A DNA stretch of 64,000 bases from Streptomyces sp. NBC_00557 (GCF_036345995.1 NZ_CP107796.1:3038001-3102000), one strand, 5' to 3'; positions 25,063 through 33,350 are shown, numbered from the stretch's first letter. Notes: a model not told the origin generated them from the sequence alone. Numbers and translations are program-made.

Positions 25063-25297
25063 GCCCGTCTCCTCGTGCATCCCCGCCCCACTCCGCCTCG
25101 CTGTGCACACGCCGCCACCAGGCCCGCCCCCCGGGCGACCCCGCCGTACGGCCGAGGCCGGCGCGACGGAGCGGCACCGCATTTTAGGGACGCAAGTGGC
25201 TCCTGAGACAGCCGTCGGCGATATCCGGGCAATTCGCCGTGTCTCACGTGTCGGAAAACACGAGCCATGAGCCGTTACCGGGCCGTAAGCTCGCGGC

Positions 25298-26509
25298 ATG
25301 CAGGTGATCCAGTCGACCAAGCTCGCCAACGTCTGTTACGAGATCCGGGGCCCGGTTCTCGAGGAGGCCATGCGGCTTGAGGCGGCGGGTCACCGCATCC
25401 TCAAGCTCAACACCGGCAACCCGGCCGCCTTCGGCTTCGAGTGCCCCCCGGAGATCCTGGAGGACATCCTCCGGAACGTGTCGTCCGCGCACGGTTACGG
25501 CGACGCCAAGGGCCTGCTGGCCGCCCGCCGCGCGGTCGTCATGCACAACCAGACCCTCGGCATCGAGACGGACGTCGAGCACGTCTTCATCGGCAACGGC
25601 GTCTCCGAGCTGATCGTGATGGCGATGCAGGGCCTGCTGGACGACGGCGACGAGGTCCTCGTACCGGCCCCGGACTACCCGCTGTGGACGGCCGCCGTGT
25701 CCCTCTCCGGCGGTACGGCCGTGCACTACCGCTGCGACGAGCAGTCGGACTGGATGCCGGACCTGGCCGACGTGGAGCGCAAGGTCACCGACCGCACCAA
25801 GGCCATCGTCATCATCAACCCGAACAACCCCACGGGCGCGGTGTACGACGAGGCGGTGCTCAAGGGCCTCACCGACATCGCCCGCCGGCACAACCTGCTG
25901 GTCTGCTCGGACGAGATCTACGACAAGATCCTCTACGACGGCGCCACGCACACTCCGACCGCGAAGATCGCCCCCGATCTGCTCACCCTCACCTTCAACG
26001 GCATGTCGAAGGCGTACCGGGTGGCCGGGTACCGGGTCGGCTGGATGTCGATCTCCGGCCCGCGCGCGCACGCCGACTCCTACATCGAGGGCCTGACGAT
26101 CCTGGCGAACATGCGCCTGTGCGCCAACATGCCGGGGCAGCACGGGGTGGTCGCCGCGCTCAGCGGACGCCAGTCGATCAAGGACCTGGTGCTGCCGGGC
26201 GGACGGCTGAAGGAGCAGCTGGACACCGCGTACGAGCTGCTGACGCAGATCCCGGGCGTGAGCTGCGTCCGCCCCAAGGGCGCGCTGTACCTCTTCCCGC
26301 GCCTCGACCCGCAGGTCTTCAAGATCAAGGACGACCGGCAGATGGTCCTGGACCTGCTGCGCCGGGAGAAGATCATGGTCGTCCAGGGAACGGGCTTCAA
26401 CTGGCCCGAACCGGACCACTTCCGGGTGGTGACCCTGCCGACGGTCGGCGACCTGCGCGACGCGATCACCAGGATCGGCAACTTCCTGGACGGCTACAGC
26501 CAGCCGTAG
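25298..26509 (+). CDS. PLP-dependent aminotransferase, AlaA-like (class I/II)
   Basis: 403 residues from ATG 25298. Fold-type I aminotransferase motifs are present: GYGDAKGLLAAR, NGVSELI, APDYPLWTAAVSLSGG, IINPNNPTG, the PLP-phosphate/Lys region SDEIYDKILYDG and FNGMSKAYRVAGYRVGW with the Schiff-base Lys, and a C-terminal Arg in HFRVVTLP. AlaA-type enzymes transaminate glutamate and pyruvate to alanine. The gene stands at the left border of the island. Homology between the two flanking repeats begins in its last codons (GCCGTAGCGGA at 26503), so its 3' end marks the original junction with the small gene now at 36776. Confidence 0.94.
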   Translation: MQVIQSTKLANVCYEIRGPVLEEAMRLEAAGHRILKLNTGNPAAFGFECPPEILEDILRNVSSAHGYGDAKGLLAARRAVVMHNQTLGIETDVEHVFIGNGVSELIVMAMQGLLDDGDEVLVPAPDYPLWTAAVSLSGGTAVHYRCDEQSDWMPDLADVERKVTDRTKAIVIINPNNPTGAVYDEAVLKGLTDIARRHNLLVCSDEIYDKILYDGATHTPTAKIAPDLLTLTFNGMSKAYRVAGYRVGWMSISGPRAHADSYIEGLTILANMRLCANMPGQHGVVAALSGRQSIKDLVLPGGRLKEQLDTAYELLTQIPGVSCVRPKGALYLFPRLDPQVFKIKDDRQMVLDLLRREKIMVVQGTGFNWPEPDHFRVVTLPTVGDLRDAITRIGNFLDGYSQP

Positions 26510-26847
26510 CGGACCGGGCGCCGGAGACCCGTTTCGGTGATCCGACTCGGCTCGGGCAGGATCCGAGCCGGCGCGGCTTGCTCCCGGCGCACAGGAGGCC
26601 GGATGGCCGGCGCCGCAGCGGACTGCGCCCGCCGTTCGCGCGAGCAGGAGCTGGACACCCGCTCGTCGGTCACCTCGCGGCCCTGTCCGCCAACGCCGGC
26701 CCACGCCACGGCACCGCTCGAGCCCCGGCCGGCGCCCCGAGCGAGCGGACCCACGCCACCGCCGGTCGCGCCCTCGTCGTGGTCCACTGAGCCCTTCCCG
26801 GCATCCCCGGTCCCCGTACAAGAGCAGCGAGGCGCGGACCGGGCGCC
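26503..26847 (+). repeat. Left flanking direct repeat of the 10-kb island (decayed copy)
   Basis: This block matches 36670-37283 in the same orientation. Shared parts include GCCGTAGCGGA at the start, ACAGGAGGCC before the small gene, CGCGAG-AGGAGCTGGACA, GGTCACCTCG/GGGCACCTCG, the ALAGRALVV-coding segment, and GCGCGGACCGGGCGCC at the end. The left copy lacks about 270 bp from the middle. The copies are visibly diverged, so the duplication is not recent. Confidence 0.8.
26603..26790 (+). pseudogene. Degenerate copy of the small gene at 36776-37219
   Basis: An ATG after AGGAGG opens a frame giving RRSREQELDTR, matching HRSREEELDIQ of the intact gene. A frameshift near 26660 then moves the homology to the frame reading LVGHLAALSANA (compare LAGHLAALLTVT). 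The middle of the gene is deleted, and the frame ends with ERTHATAGRALVVVH (compare QRAHALAGRALVVAA) and a TGA at 26788. The intact protein has 147 residues; this remnant could encode only fragments. Confidence 0.8.
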
Positions 26848-26870
26848 GTTCTTCGTGCGTGCGACGCGTA

Positions 26871-26941
26871 CATTCGGGTGGACTGCTCACCCCAAGCAGC
26901 CGTAAAACGGCGGCCGCACCACCACTGCCTCGTAACGTCGG
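26871..26941 (+). promoter_or_regulatory. Shared upstream element of TPR gene 1
   Basis: Two blocks, CATTCGGGTGGACTG (26871-26885) and CCTCGTAACGTCGG (26928-26941), recur upstream of the second TPR gene with nearly the same spacing (57 versus 56 bp) and distance to the start (79 versus 75 bp). CGTAAC resembles the GGAAC/GTAAC -35 boxes of ECF sigma factors. That they form a common promoter or operator is inference from conservation between two otherwise diverged regions. Confidence 0.5.
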
Positions 26942-27006
26942 CGGAAATGACGGGGTTTGGACTTCGACACCCCATCGTCTCTCACAATTCCACGAGATGT
27001 GACAAG

Positions 27007-27582
27007 ATGAAACGTAGGAAATTGTTGGTGGGGCTCCTTCCTCTGGCCGCGGTGGCCACCGGCGTAACATCCTGGGCCATTGCGTCGTACTCGGCAGCGC
27101 CCCCGGATTCCAAGGCCCCTTCATCAGCGAGCCGGAACCTGCAGGATGCCGATCTCCTGTTGCAGGCCGGGATTGCGCAGCAGGAGCATCACGACGCCGA
27201 TGGGGCCGACCGTACCTACCGACGTGTTCTGGAGCTGGACCCGCAGAACAAGTACGCCTGGTACAACCTGGGGGTCATGGCGCAGACGGCCGGCAGGGCG
27301 GCCGATGCCCGTGCCGACTACGACCAGGCTCTGAAGACCGACCCGGCGTTCGCGTCGGCTCTCTTCAACGAGGCGCTTTTGTTGGAGTCGAGCGATCCCG
27401 ACCGGGCCGGTGAACTCCTGAAGCGTGTCATTGCCGGTAACCGCAAGGCGGGTGCGGCACATCTGCACCTCGGACGAATCCGGGCGCGGCAGAAGCGCCC
27501 CAAGGACGCCGCGGCCGAGTTCCGTCGTGCGATCGCGGAAGATCCCTCACTGCGTTCTCAAGTGCCGGCGGAATTCCGGTGA
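27007..27582 (+). CDS. Membrane-anchored TPR protein (island paralog 1)
   Basis: 191 residues from ATG 27007. The basic start MKRRK and a hydrophobic segment (LLVGLLPLAAVATGVTSWAIA) suggest an N-terminal membrane anchor with the rest outside. Residues about 45-185 form about four TPR units (for example GADRTYRRVLELDPQNKYAWYNLGVMAQ and ADARADYDQALKTDPAFASALFNEALL). Such domains hold protein complexes together. It is clearly paralogous to the gene at 30330 (same N-terminus, spacing and C-terminal QVPxEFR). It lies 52 bp upstream of a glycosyltransferase fusion and may be co-transcribed. Function unknown. Confidence 0.88.
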   Translation: MKRRKLLVGLLPLAAVATGVTSWAIASYSAAPPDSKAPSSASRNLQDADLLLQAGIAQQEHHDADGADRTYRRVLELDPQNKYAWYNLGVMAQTAGRAADARADYDQALKTDPAFASALFNEALLLESSDPDRAGELLKRVIAGNRKAGAAHLHLGRIRARQKRPKDAAAEFRRAIAEDPSLRSQVPAEFR

Positions 27583-27634
27583 CTCCCGACTCCACACCCC
27601 TCTCACCGACATCGAGCCAAGCAGGGAGCAACAG

Positions 27635-28909
27635 ATGACGTCGACCGAGACACCGAGGTTCTCCGTCTTCACCCCCAGCCACCGGCCCCGTTTCCTCGAT
27701 GAGTGCCTGGCAACCCTGCAGGCGCAGACCTGTTCGGACTGGGAGTGGATCGTCCTGCTCAACAACGGCGCCCGATGGCGGCCGGAGCGGCCCGACGACC
27801 GCGTACACGTCGAGATCGCGGACGGCGTGGAGGGCGTGGGGGCTGCGAAGCGCAGGGCCTGTGAACTGGCGCGCGGCGAGATCCTCGTGGAACTCGACCA
27901 CGACGACCTGTTGGCGAAGTCGTGCCTGGCGGAGCTCGGCAAGGCGTTCGACGAGAATCCCGACGCTGTCTTCGTCTACAGCAACACCGCGCAGATCACC
28001 GAGGACGGGGGACGGGACGACAGCCGTTTCGACGAGACGTTCGGCTGGCAGTACGAGGAGGTGAACGTCGACGGCCGCAAGCTGCTGCAGGTGGTCTCCC
28101 TCGCGCCGACGCCGCACAACGTCGCCTACATCTGGTACGCGCCCAACCACGTGCGGGCGTTCCGCAAGGAGATGTACGAGAAGGCCGGCGGGTACGACGC
28201 CGAGCGCACGGTTCTGGACGACCAGGACCTGATGTGCCGCCTCTTCCACCTCGGCGACTTCCACCACATCAACCGCTGCCTCTACCTCCAGCGGGTCCAC
28301 CCCGGGAACACCCAGAGCGACCCGGATATCAACGCGCACATCCAGCGCGAGACGATCGCCCTGTACGACAAGTACATCGAGGCCAACGCCCTCGCCTGGA
28401 CCTACCGGCGCGGACTGATCCCGCTGGACCTCGGCGCGGCCCAGCGGAAGCCACCGGGCTACGTCGGCGTGGACCAGCGCCCCGGACACGGTGTCGACAT
28501 CGTTGCGGCCCTGCCCGGGAGGCTGGACCTGCCCGACGACTCCGTAGGCCTGATTCGGGCGGTGGACTTCCTCGAGTACGTGCCTGCGAAGGTGCCGCTG
28601 ATCAACGAGCTGTACCGGCTGCTGGCGCCCGGCGGCATGCTCCTCACCATGACGCCCAGCTCCGACGGCCGCGGGGCCCACCAGGACCCGACACACGTCG
28701 CCTACTACAACGAGAACTCGTTCTGGTACTACACGGACGACCAGTACCGCGCCCTCGTGCCGGACCTGGAGGCCCGGTTCCAGTCGTCGCGGCTGGTCAC
28801 CTACTTCCCGAGCGAGTGGCACGCCCAGAACAACATCTCGTACGTGGTCGCCAACCTCATCGCGATGAAGGACGGCGCCGCGCGGTGCGGCGGAAAGCTG
28901 CTCGTCTAG
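27635..28909 (+). CDS. Bifunctional GT2 glycosyltransferase-methyltransferase-like protein
   Basis: 424 residues from ATG 27635 (ribosome-binding site AGGGAGC). The N-terminal GT-A domain (about 8-235) has FSVFTPSHRPRFLDECLATL, the nucleotide-sugar motif ELDHDDLL and a late RTVLDDQDLMCRL. The C-terminal part (about 270-400) looks like a class I SAM-dependent methyltransferase or a relative: GYVGVDQRPG, DLPDDSVGLIRAVDFLEYVPAKVPLINELYRLLAPGG and a DPTHVAYYNE segment. The classical glycine-rich SAM loop is not obvious, so the second activity is uncertain. A strong terminator follows. It probably transfers a sugar, perhaps methylated, to a surface glycan or protein. Confidence 0.88.
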   Translation: MTSTETPRFSVFTPSHRPRFLDECLATLQAQTCSDWEWIVLLNNGARWRPERPDDRVHVEIADGVEGVGAAKRRACELARGEILVELDHDDLLAKSCLAELGKAFDENPDAVFVYSNTAQITEDGGRDDSRFDETFGWQYEEVNVDGRKLLQVVSLAPTPHNVAYIWYAPNHVRAFRKEMYEKAGGYDAERTVLDDQDLMCRLFHLGDFHHINRCLYLQRVHPGNTQSDPDINAHIQRETIALYDKYIEANALAWTYRRGLIPLDLGAAQRKPPGYVGVDQRPGHGVDIVAALPGRLDLPDDSVGLIRAVDFLEYVPAKVPLINELYRLLAPGGMLLTMTPSSDGRGAHQDPTHVAYYNENSFWYYTDDQYRALVPDLEARFQSSRLVTYFPSEWHAQNNISYVVANLIAMKDGAARCGGKLLV

Positions 28910-28925
28910 GCCGTCCGAAACAGTG

Positions 28926-28960
28926 GGCGCCCGGTGGACCGTGAGGTTCCACCGGGCGCC
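28926..28960. terminator. Terminator hairpin between convergent glycosyltransferase genes
   Basis: A perfect 13-bp stem (GGCGCCCGGTGGA and its complement) with a 9-base loop, between the ends of the genes at 27635-28909 and 28992-30128. Its sequence is closely related to the hairpin at 30931-30972. Confidence 0.85.
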
Positions 28961-28991
28961 TTCGACGTCTGCGGGCCGGACTCACACCGCT

Positions 28992-30128
28992 TCAGACGCC
29001 GACGCGTTGCCTGGCAGCGACGAGTTGCCCCGAGCGCAGGTGGCGTCGTGAGAACTCCAGGTTCTGGAGCACGCGGTCACGATGTTCGGCGGGCAACTTG
29101 TTCCCCGCCAGCAGGCGTTCGCAGCAGTCCTCCGCTTCCTCGTACTCCCCCACCCAGTAGGCGGACACCCCGAGTTCGTCGAGTGCGCGCCAGTCGTACC
29201 AGTCGGACTCGACGAACAACTGGTCGTTCTCCGGATAGGGAAGGCGTGCCGCCTGCCGTGCGAACAGGTGGGCGAGCGGCCACCGCTGCCCGTTGAGGCG
29301 GCACCAGCGCGCCAGTTCACCGAGTGCCTCGGCGCGGGTGGGACGGCTCTCGTGCGCACCGAGGTAGCGGTCCATCACCTCGGCCGGCGGCCGCTCCAGC
29401 TTCTCGGCCAGCTGTGCGCCGTAGAGGCGGGACCAGAAGACCTCCTCGGCCCAGCCGCCCATACCCGCCCGGCGATCGTATGCCTCGATCGCCTTCTTGA
29501 ACTCACCGGCGCTGCGCCAACTCTGGGCCAGGTAGAACACATAGCGACTGTTGTCCGGCTCCTTGACCAGGCCCTGCTGGAGAGCCTCGGCATCTTCCAG
29601 GTACTTCTCCCGCGGGCTCTTCGCCCTGCTGCGTCCCCCGCCGCCCACGACGACGATGGTGGCACCCTCCAGGTTCCCGAGGCTGTACTGCGCACCACAC
29701 TCGAGATACTCGTGCACAACACCGACGTACCGCCACGGCAGCCGGGTCGAGACCAGGGCCCGGCGCCGGTACGTGTAGCGCCCGCTTCTGACGTTGAGCC
29801 GGTAGGCGTCGAGCGTCAGCTCGGGCATGCGAGAGCCGGGAGCCACCTCCATGACGTCGTCGGCGTCCATGAAGAGCAGGTAGTCCGCATCGGCACGAGC
29901 GAGTTCGATCGCCTCGGTACGGCTGCCGTCGAAACCCTTCCAGGACCGTTCGTACAGTTCGCCGGGCACGTCGCGGTAGACGTCGCGGACGATGTCCTGC
30001 GTGCCGTCCGTCGAGCCGGTGTCCACGATGACCCAGGTGTCGATCAGGGGCCGTACGGATTCGAGACAACGCCGGATCACCGGGGCCTCGTCCTTGACGA
30101 TCATGTTGAGACAGACCGTTGACTTCAC
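28992..30128 (-). CDS. GT2 glycosyltransferase with C-terminal TPR-like region
   Basis: 378 residues. GTG 30128 was chosen because the conserved GT2 start (STVCLNMIVKDEAPVIRRCLESV) follows at once. The GT-A domain (about 1-220) has IVDTGSTDGTQDIVRDV, YLLFMDADDVMEV (metal-binding Asp box) and the acceptor-side HEYLEC. The C-terminal half (about 225-370) is helical and TPR-like (RYVFYLAQSWRSAGEFKKAIEAYDRRA, EYEEAEDCCERLL). This layout occurs in bacterial glycosyltransferases acting on peptides or proteins, including the sublancin S-glycosyltransferase type, though the acceptor here is unknown. It is divergent from the second TPR gene with about 200 bp between them. Confidence 0.9.
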   Translation of the reverse strand: MKSTVCLNMIVKDEAPVIRRCLESVRPLIDTWVIVDTGSTDGTQDIVRDVYRDVPGELYERSWKGFDGSRTEAIELARADADYLLFMDADDVMEVAPGSRMPELTLDAYRLNVRSGRYTYRRRALVSTRLPWRYVGVVHEYLECGAQYSLGNLEGATIVVVGGGGRSRAKSPREKYLEDAEALQQGLVKEPDNSRYVFYLAQSWRSAGEFKKAIEAYDRRAGMGGWAEEVFWSRLYGAQLAEKLERPPAEVMDRYLGAHESRPTRAEALGELARWCRLNGQRWPLAHLFARQAARLPYPENDQLFVESDWYDWRALDELGVSAYWVGEYEEAEDCCERLLAGNKLPAEHRDRVLQNLEFSRRHLRSGQLVAARQRVGV

Positions 30129-30198
30129 GGCCCCATCCAATCCAGCCGATGAGACCCATGCAAAGAGGCCGGGCCGCGAGCCATTTTGAGGACTCGTG

Positions 30199-30268
30199 CA
30201 TTCGAGTGGTCTGAACGCTGCCGGCGCCTGCCTACGGCAGCACGGTCGGTGGCGCCTCGTAACGTCGG
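30199..30268 (+). promoter_or_regulatory. Shared upstream element of TPR gene 2
   Basis: CATTCGAGTGGTCTG (30199-30213) and CCTCGTAACGTCGG (30255-30268) repeat the two blocks found upstream of the first TPR gene. The second block is identical over 14 bp. Regions between the blocks are not conserved, which points to selection on the blocks. Confidence 0.5.
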
Positions 30269-30329
30269 TGCCGACGACCTGAGACAGGCCAACTCCATCC
30301 GTCCGCCATCTTCCACGAAAAGTGACCAA

Positions 30330-30917
30330 GTGAAACGTACGAAATTGTGGGCAGGGCTTGCCGCGACGGCGACGGTTGCCACCGGGGTGACCGTCTGGGC
30401 GATCCATTCCCCGTCGGCCGAGCCGTCTGAATCCAAGGCCGCTTCAGGGACCCGGAACGCGATGTCCGTGGACGCGCTGCTGAGGTCGGGCCTTCAGCGC
30501 CAGATCAAGCAGGATTCCACTGGGGCCGCCCAGGACTTCCGGCGCGTTCTGGAACTGGATCCCAGCAACAAACGCGCCTGGTACGGTCTCGGGCTCATCG
30601 ATCAGCAGTCCGGGAGGACGACGGATGCCCGGGCAGAGTTCGACAAGGCGCTCGAATCCGATCCCCACTTCATGTCCGCCCTCTACAGCGAGGCGTTCAT
30701 GCTGAGAACGAGTGATCCCGACCGGGCCATCGAACTCCTCAAGCGCGCCGCCGCCATCGATCCCAAGGCAGCGAACATCCATCTGCAACTGGGTCAGCTC
30801 CTTGCGGTGAATCACCGCAAGAGCGAGGCCGAGGCCGCGTTCCGTCGGGCGGTCGCCGCCGATCGCAAGTCGCTCTCGCAGGTGCCGGAAGAGTTCCGGG
30901 ACGCCGTGAGCCGATGA
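30330..30917 (+). CDS. Membrane-anchored TPR protein (island paralog 2)
   Basis: 195 residues. The start is GTG 30330, aligned with ATG 27007 of the paralog (VKRTKLWAGL versus MKRRKLLVGL). It has an N-terminal hydrophobic anchor, a short Ser-rich linker, and about four TPR-like units (GAAQDFRRVLELDPSNKRAWYGLGLIDQ, ADARAEFDKALESDPHFMSALYSEA). It is followed by a 17-bp-stem terminator. Sequence identity to the product at 27007 looks close to one half. The duplication with retained upstream blocks suggests two related partners with similar regulation. Role unknown, but its place among glycosyltransferases suggests a surface assembly function. Confidence 0.88.
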   Translation: MKRTKLWAGLAATATVATGVTVWAIHSPSAEPSESKAASGTRNAMSVDALLRSGLQRQIKQDSTGAAQDFRRVLELDPSNKRAWYGLGLIDQQSGRTTDARAEFDKALESDPHFMSALYSEAFMLRTSDPDRAIELLKRAAAIDPKAANIHLQLGQLLAVNHRKSEAEAAFRRAVAADRKSLSQVPEEFRDAVSR

Positions 30918-30930
30918 GTGACCGGCGCCC

Positions 30931-30972
30931 GGCAGGCGCCCGGCGGACCAGAGGTTCCGCCGGGCGCCTGCC
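30931..30972. terminator. Terminator hairpin after TPR gene 2
   Basis: A perfect 17-bp stem (GGCAGGCGCCCGGCGGA and its complement) with an 8-base loop CCAGAGGT, 13 bp after the stop. Related in sequence to the hairpin at 28926-28960 (shared GAGGTTCC-CCGGGCGCC side). Confidence 0.9.
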
Positions 30973-31009
30973 ATGGGCGCCGGGTAATGGTGCCGCCGCG
31001 GTGGACTCG

Positions 31010-31636
31010 GGCGCCTTCGCCCCGACCGAGGGACACCGAAGGCCGGGCGAACGGCCGGCCTGCCGCCGTGCCGTGGCAGATGCCGGCCGGCGCCCGTCCG
31101 GTCAGCGCGGCGCGGCCGAGGGCGGCCGGCTGCCGGCGAGCGCCCGGGACCAGGTCGGCTGACCGTGCTGGTCGGCCACCACGTCCAAGGTCTCGCGCGA
31201 GCGGCACGTTCGAGCACGGTGGTCACGAAGTCCGGACCGTGCGCGCCGTAGTGCCAGGCGGTGTGCACGAGGTAGCCGGTGCGCGGGAGTAGTTCGACGA
31301 CCGCCCGCTCCCTCGCCCGTGGGGCCCCGTATGCGTTGACGGTACCCGTCGACGCGTCTCACGGGACGCGACGCTGGAGGGTGTCGAACGGACGTCCGTG
31401 CCGTTCGTGGCTGTGGCCGCCGCCTCGATTCCCTCGGCGCCGTCGACGTCCGTCCAGGCGGCACAGTCGACGACCGCCCGGCGCACGCTGACTGCGGCGC
31501 CGACGGCTGTCGGGTCGGCGATGTCGAGCCTGTCCCTGCCCAGTGCCGTCACCCCGGGGTCGGGATCGGCCGGTTATGCCGGCACGTCCTGGCCGAGCAG
31601 CCCGCGCGCACCGGTCACCGGCCGGCTCGTGGTCAT
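31010..31636 (-). pseudogene. rfbD: Decayed rfbD (dTDP-4-dehydrorhamnose reductase)
   Basis: The ATG at 31636 begins TTSRPVTGARGLLGQDV, the Rossmann start of RmlD, then meets a TAA in PA-stop. Homology resumes in another frame with VTALGRDRLDIADPTAVGAAV and AAWTDVDGAEGIEAAATATNG, then shifts again. C-terminal pieces such as WHYGAHGPDFV, DQHGQPTWSRALAG and APAGICHGTAAG are scattered over different frames down to about 31010. Several hundred bases of the normal gene (about 300 codons) are missing. No functional reductase can be made from this locus; dTDP-rhamnose synthesis would need another copy elsewhere in the genome. Confidence 0.85.
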
Positions 31637-32326
31637 CGCGGCTCGGCCTTCTCCTTGCCGCCGTGCAGGACCAGGTCGATGCCCCGGCAGTGGTCGGAGA
31701 CGTGCACCCAGTCGCGGATGTTGCGGCCGTTTCCGTAGAGGGGGACCCGGCTTCCCGTCGATGAGGTTGGTGATGAACAGCGGGTACGGCCCGTAGTTGT
31801 TGGAGCACCGGGTGATCACGACATCCAGTCCGTGAGTGCGGTGGTAGGCGAGCGCGAGCAGGTCGGAGCCGGCTTTCGAGGCGGGGTACGGGGAGTTGGG
31901 CGCCAGAGGCCACCCCTCGGTCCATGAGCCCTCGCTGATCGAGCCGTACACCTCGTCGGTGGAGGCGTGGACGAAGCGGCCGACACCGTGCCGGCGGGCC
32001 GCGTCCAAGAGCACCTGAGTGCCCATCACATTGGTGCGGACGAACGGGCCTGCCCCGTCGATCGACCGGTCCACGTGCGACTCGGCTGCGAAATGGACCA
32101 CCGCGTCCTGGCCTGCCGTCACCTGGTCGACCACGTCCGGGTCACAGATGTCGCCCCGGATGAAGGTGTGGCCGGGGTGTTCCGCCACCGGTGCCAGGTT
32201 GGCCACGACCCCCGAATAGGTAAGTTTGTCGAGGACGGTGATACGCGCTGTCGGATCCGAATCCAGTTTCTGGCGGACAAATTCCGAACCGATGAATCCA
32301 GCACCGCCGGTCACAAGGATGCGCAT
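31633..32326 (-). pseudogene. rfbB: Truncated, frameshifted rfbB (dTDP-glucose 4,6-dehydratase)
   Basis: From ATG 32326 the protein begins MRILVTGGAGFIGSEFV and keeps the dehydratase features: ASTDEVYG with the catalytic Asp-Glu pair and YPASK as the YxxxK motif. The usual YGPYQFPEKLIPLF segment is shortened to YGPYPLF, a 7-residue in-frame loss. After NLIDGKPG a one-base insertion near 31755 shifts the frame. The correct continuation (VPLYGNGRNIRDWVHVSDHCRGIDLVLHGG) is readable in the next frame and ends at 31633, about 100 residues short of a normal RmlB. It is almost certainly inactive. Its tail overlaps the start of the rfbD remnant. Confidence 0.85.
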
Positions 32327-32405
32327 GGATGTCCGAGTCTTTCGTGCTGCCCGGCGTCCGGCATCGGAGCCCCGGACGCCGGGCCGCGGGCGCGGGCACA
32401 AAGCG

Positions 32406-32442
32406 GACGGTGCCCGCGAGGCCGAAGCCTCGGGGCACCGTC
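32406..32442. terminator. Terminator hairpin downstream of the collagen-like gene
   Basis: Arms GACGGTGCCC and GGGCACCGTC enclose a second stem CGAGGC/GCCTCG with a CGAA tetraloop and a single bulged G. It lies 55 bp after the stop of the leftward collagen-like gene and before rfbB. Confidence 0.8.
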
Positions 32443-32496
32443 ACTGGTTCCCATGGGGAGCGGTCGACCCGCACGGTACCGCCGCTCGCCGTGGGA

Positions 32497-33192
32497 TCAA
32501 TGGGCGTTGCAGACCACGAACGCGGTGATGGTGGCGGTGCCAGGAGGCGCGGCCACGGTAGCCGGGGTGCCGGCCTGCCATCCGCTGGGAATGGTTCCGT
32601 TAGGACCGACAGGGAGGGGCCTGTTGATCGAGATGTTGGCGCCAGTGGCTTCGTATCCGCCGCCGGTGGCCACATCGCCGGTGTCACAGAAGACTTCCAC
32701 GTGGTGGACGTTCTCGTCGACAGTGGCGCTCTTGTAGTACGTGTGCACGCCGCTTGCGCCCTGAGCACCCTGCGCGCCCTGAGCACCCTGCGCGCCCTGA
32801 GCGCCCTGGGCGCCCTGAGCACCCTGCGCGCCCTGAGCACCCTGCGGGCCCTGGACGCCCGCGCCCTGAGCACCCTGCGCGCCCTGCGCGCCCTGCGGAC
32901 CCTGCGGACCCTGCGGACCCTGGAAGCCCCGGGGACCACGCGGGCCACGCGGACCCTGCGGACCCTGCGGACCCCGCTTGCCGGGCTTGCCGTCATGGCC
33001 GTCACGGCCGCCCCAGCCGCCGGCCGTTTCTTCGTGCGTACTGCTGGTCGCCTGGGACACAGAACCCGACCGGTGGATCGCGTCCGCGATGGCCACCGAG
33101 CTCTGCCCAACGTTGAGCGCCACCGCGAGAACGCCTGCGGACACCAGCGTGGTGGACCTCAGGCGTGAACTTCGGATCGTTCTACGGTTCAA
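32497..33192 (-). CDS. Secreted collagen-like (Gly-X-Y) protein
   Basis: 231 residues from TTG 33192, supported by GAGGAAGG 5 bp upstream. Order: an N-terminal export signal (Arg-rich start, hydrophobic [15 protein letters not shown], about 1-37); a Ser/Thr-rich spacer (about 38-60); about 27 Gly-X-Y triplets (about 63-145), first Gly-Pro-Gln/Arg and then mostly Gly-Ala-Gln, with one break where a Gly-Ala pair replaces a triplet; and an 85-residue globular C-terminal domain with two Cys ([16 protein letters not shown]). Bacterial collagen-like proteins form trimeric rods on cell or spore surfaces, with the end domain often nucleating trimers. It lies among nucleotide-sugar and glycosyltransferase genes, suggesting a glycosylated surface protein. 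Confidence 0.92.
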   Translation of the reverse strand: MNRRTIRSSRLRSTTLVSAGVLAVALNVGQSSVAIADAIHRSGSVSQATSSTHEETAGGWGGRDGHDGKPGKRGPQGPQGPRGPRGPRGFQGPQGPQGPQGAQGAQGAQGAGVQGPQGAQGAQGAQGAQGAQGAQGAQGAQGAQGASGVHTYYKSATVDENVHHVEVFCDTGDVATGGGYEATGANISINRPLPVGPNGTIPSGWQAGTPATVAAPPGTATITAFVVCNAH

Positions 33193-33350
33193 GAGAACCT
33201 TCCTCAGTAACTGGGAGGGAGTCAGACCGCAAGCGGGCGCACCAGTGCGCTTTTCGCATGCGCGTCGCGTCGCCTCTGGCTACGGACAAATCCATTCTTA
33301 GTACTCGCGGCAACTGAATGGTCAGCGTCACACCGCGACTTGCGCCGAGA

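Noticed and set aside
32755..32990. Dense short repeats suggestive of a CRISPR or satellite array.
   Set aside because: The 9-bp period encodes Gly-X-Y triplets in the leftward frame with a signal peptide before and a domain after; it is a coding repeat, not a CRISPR array.
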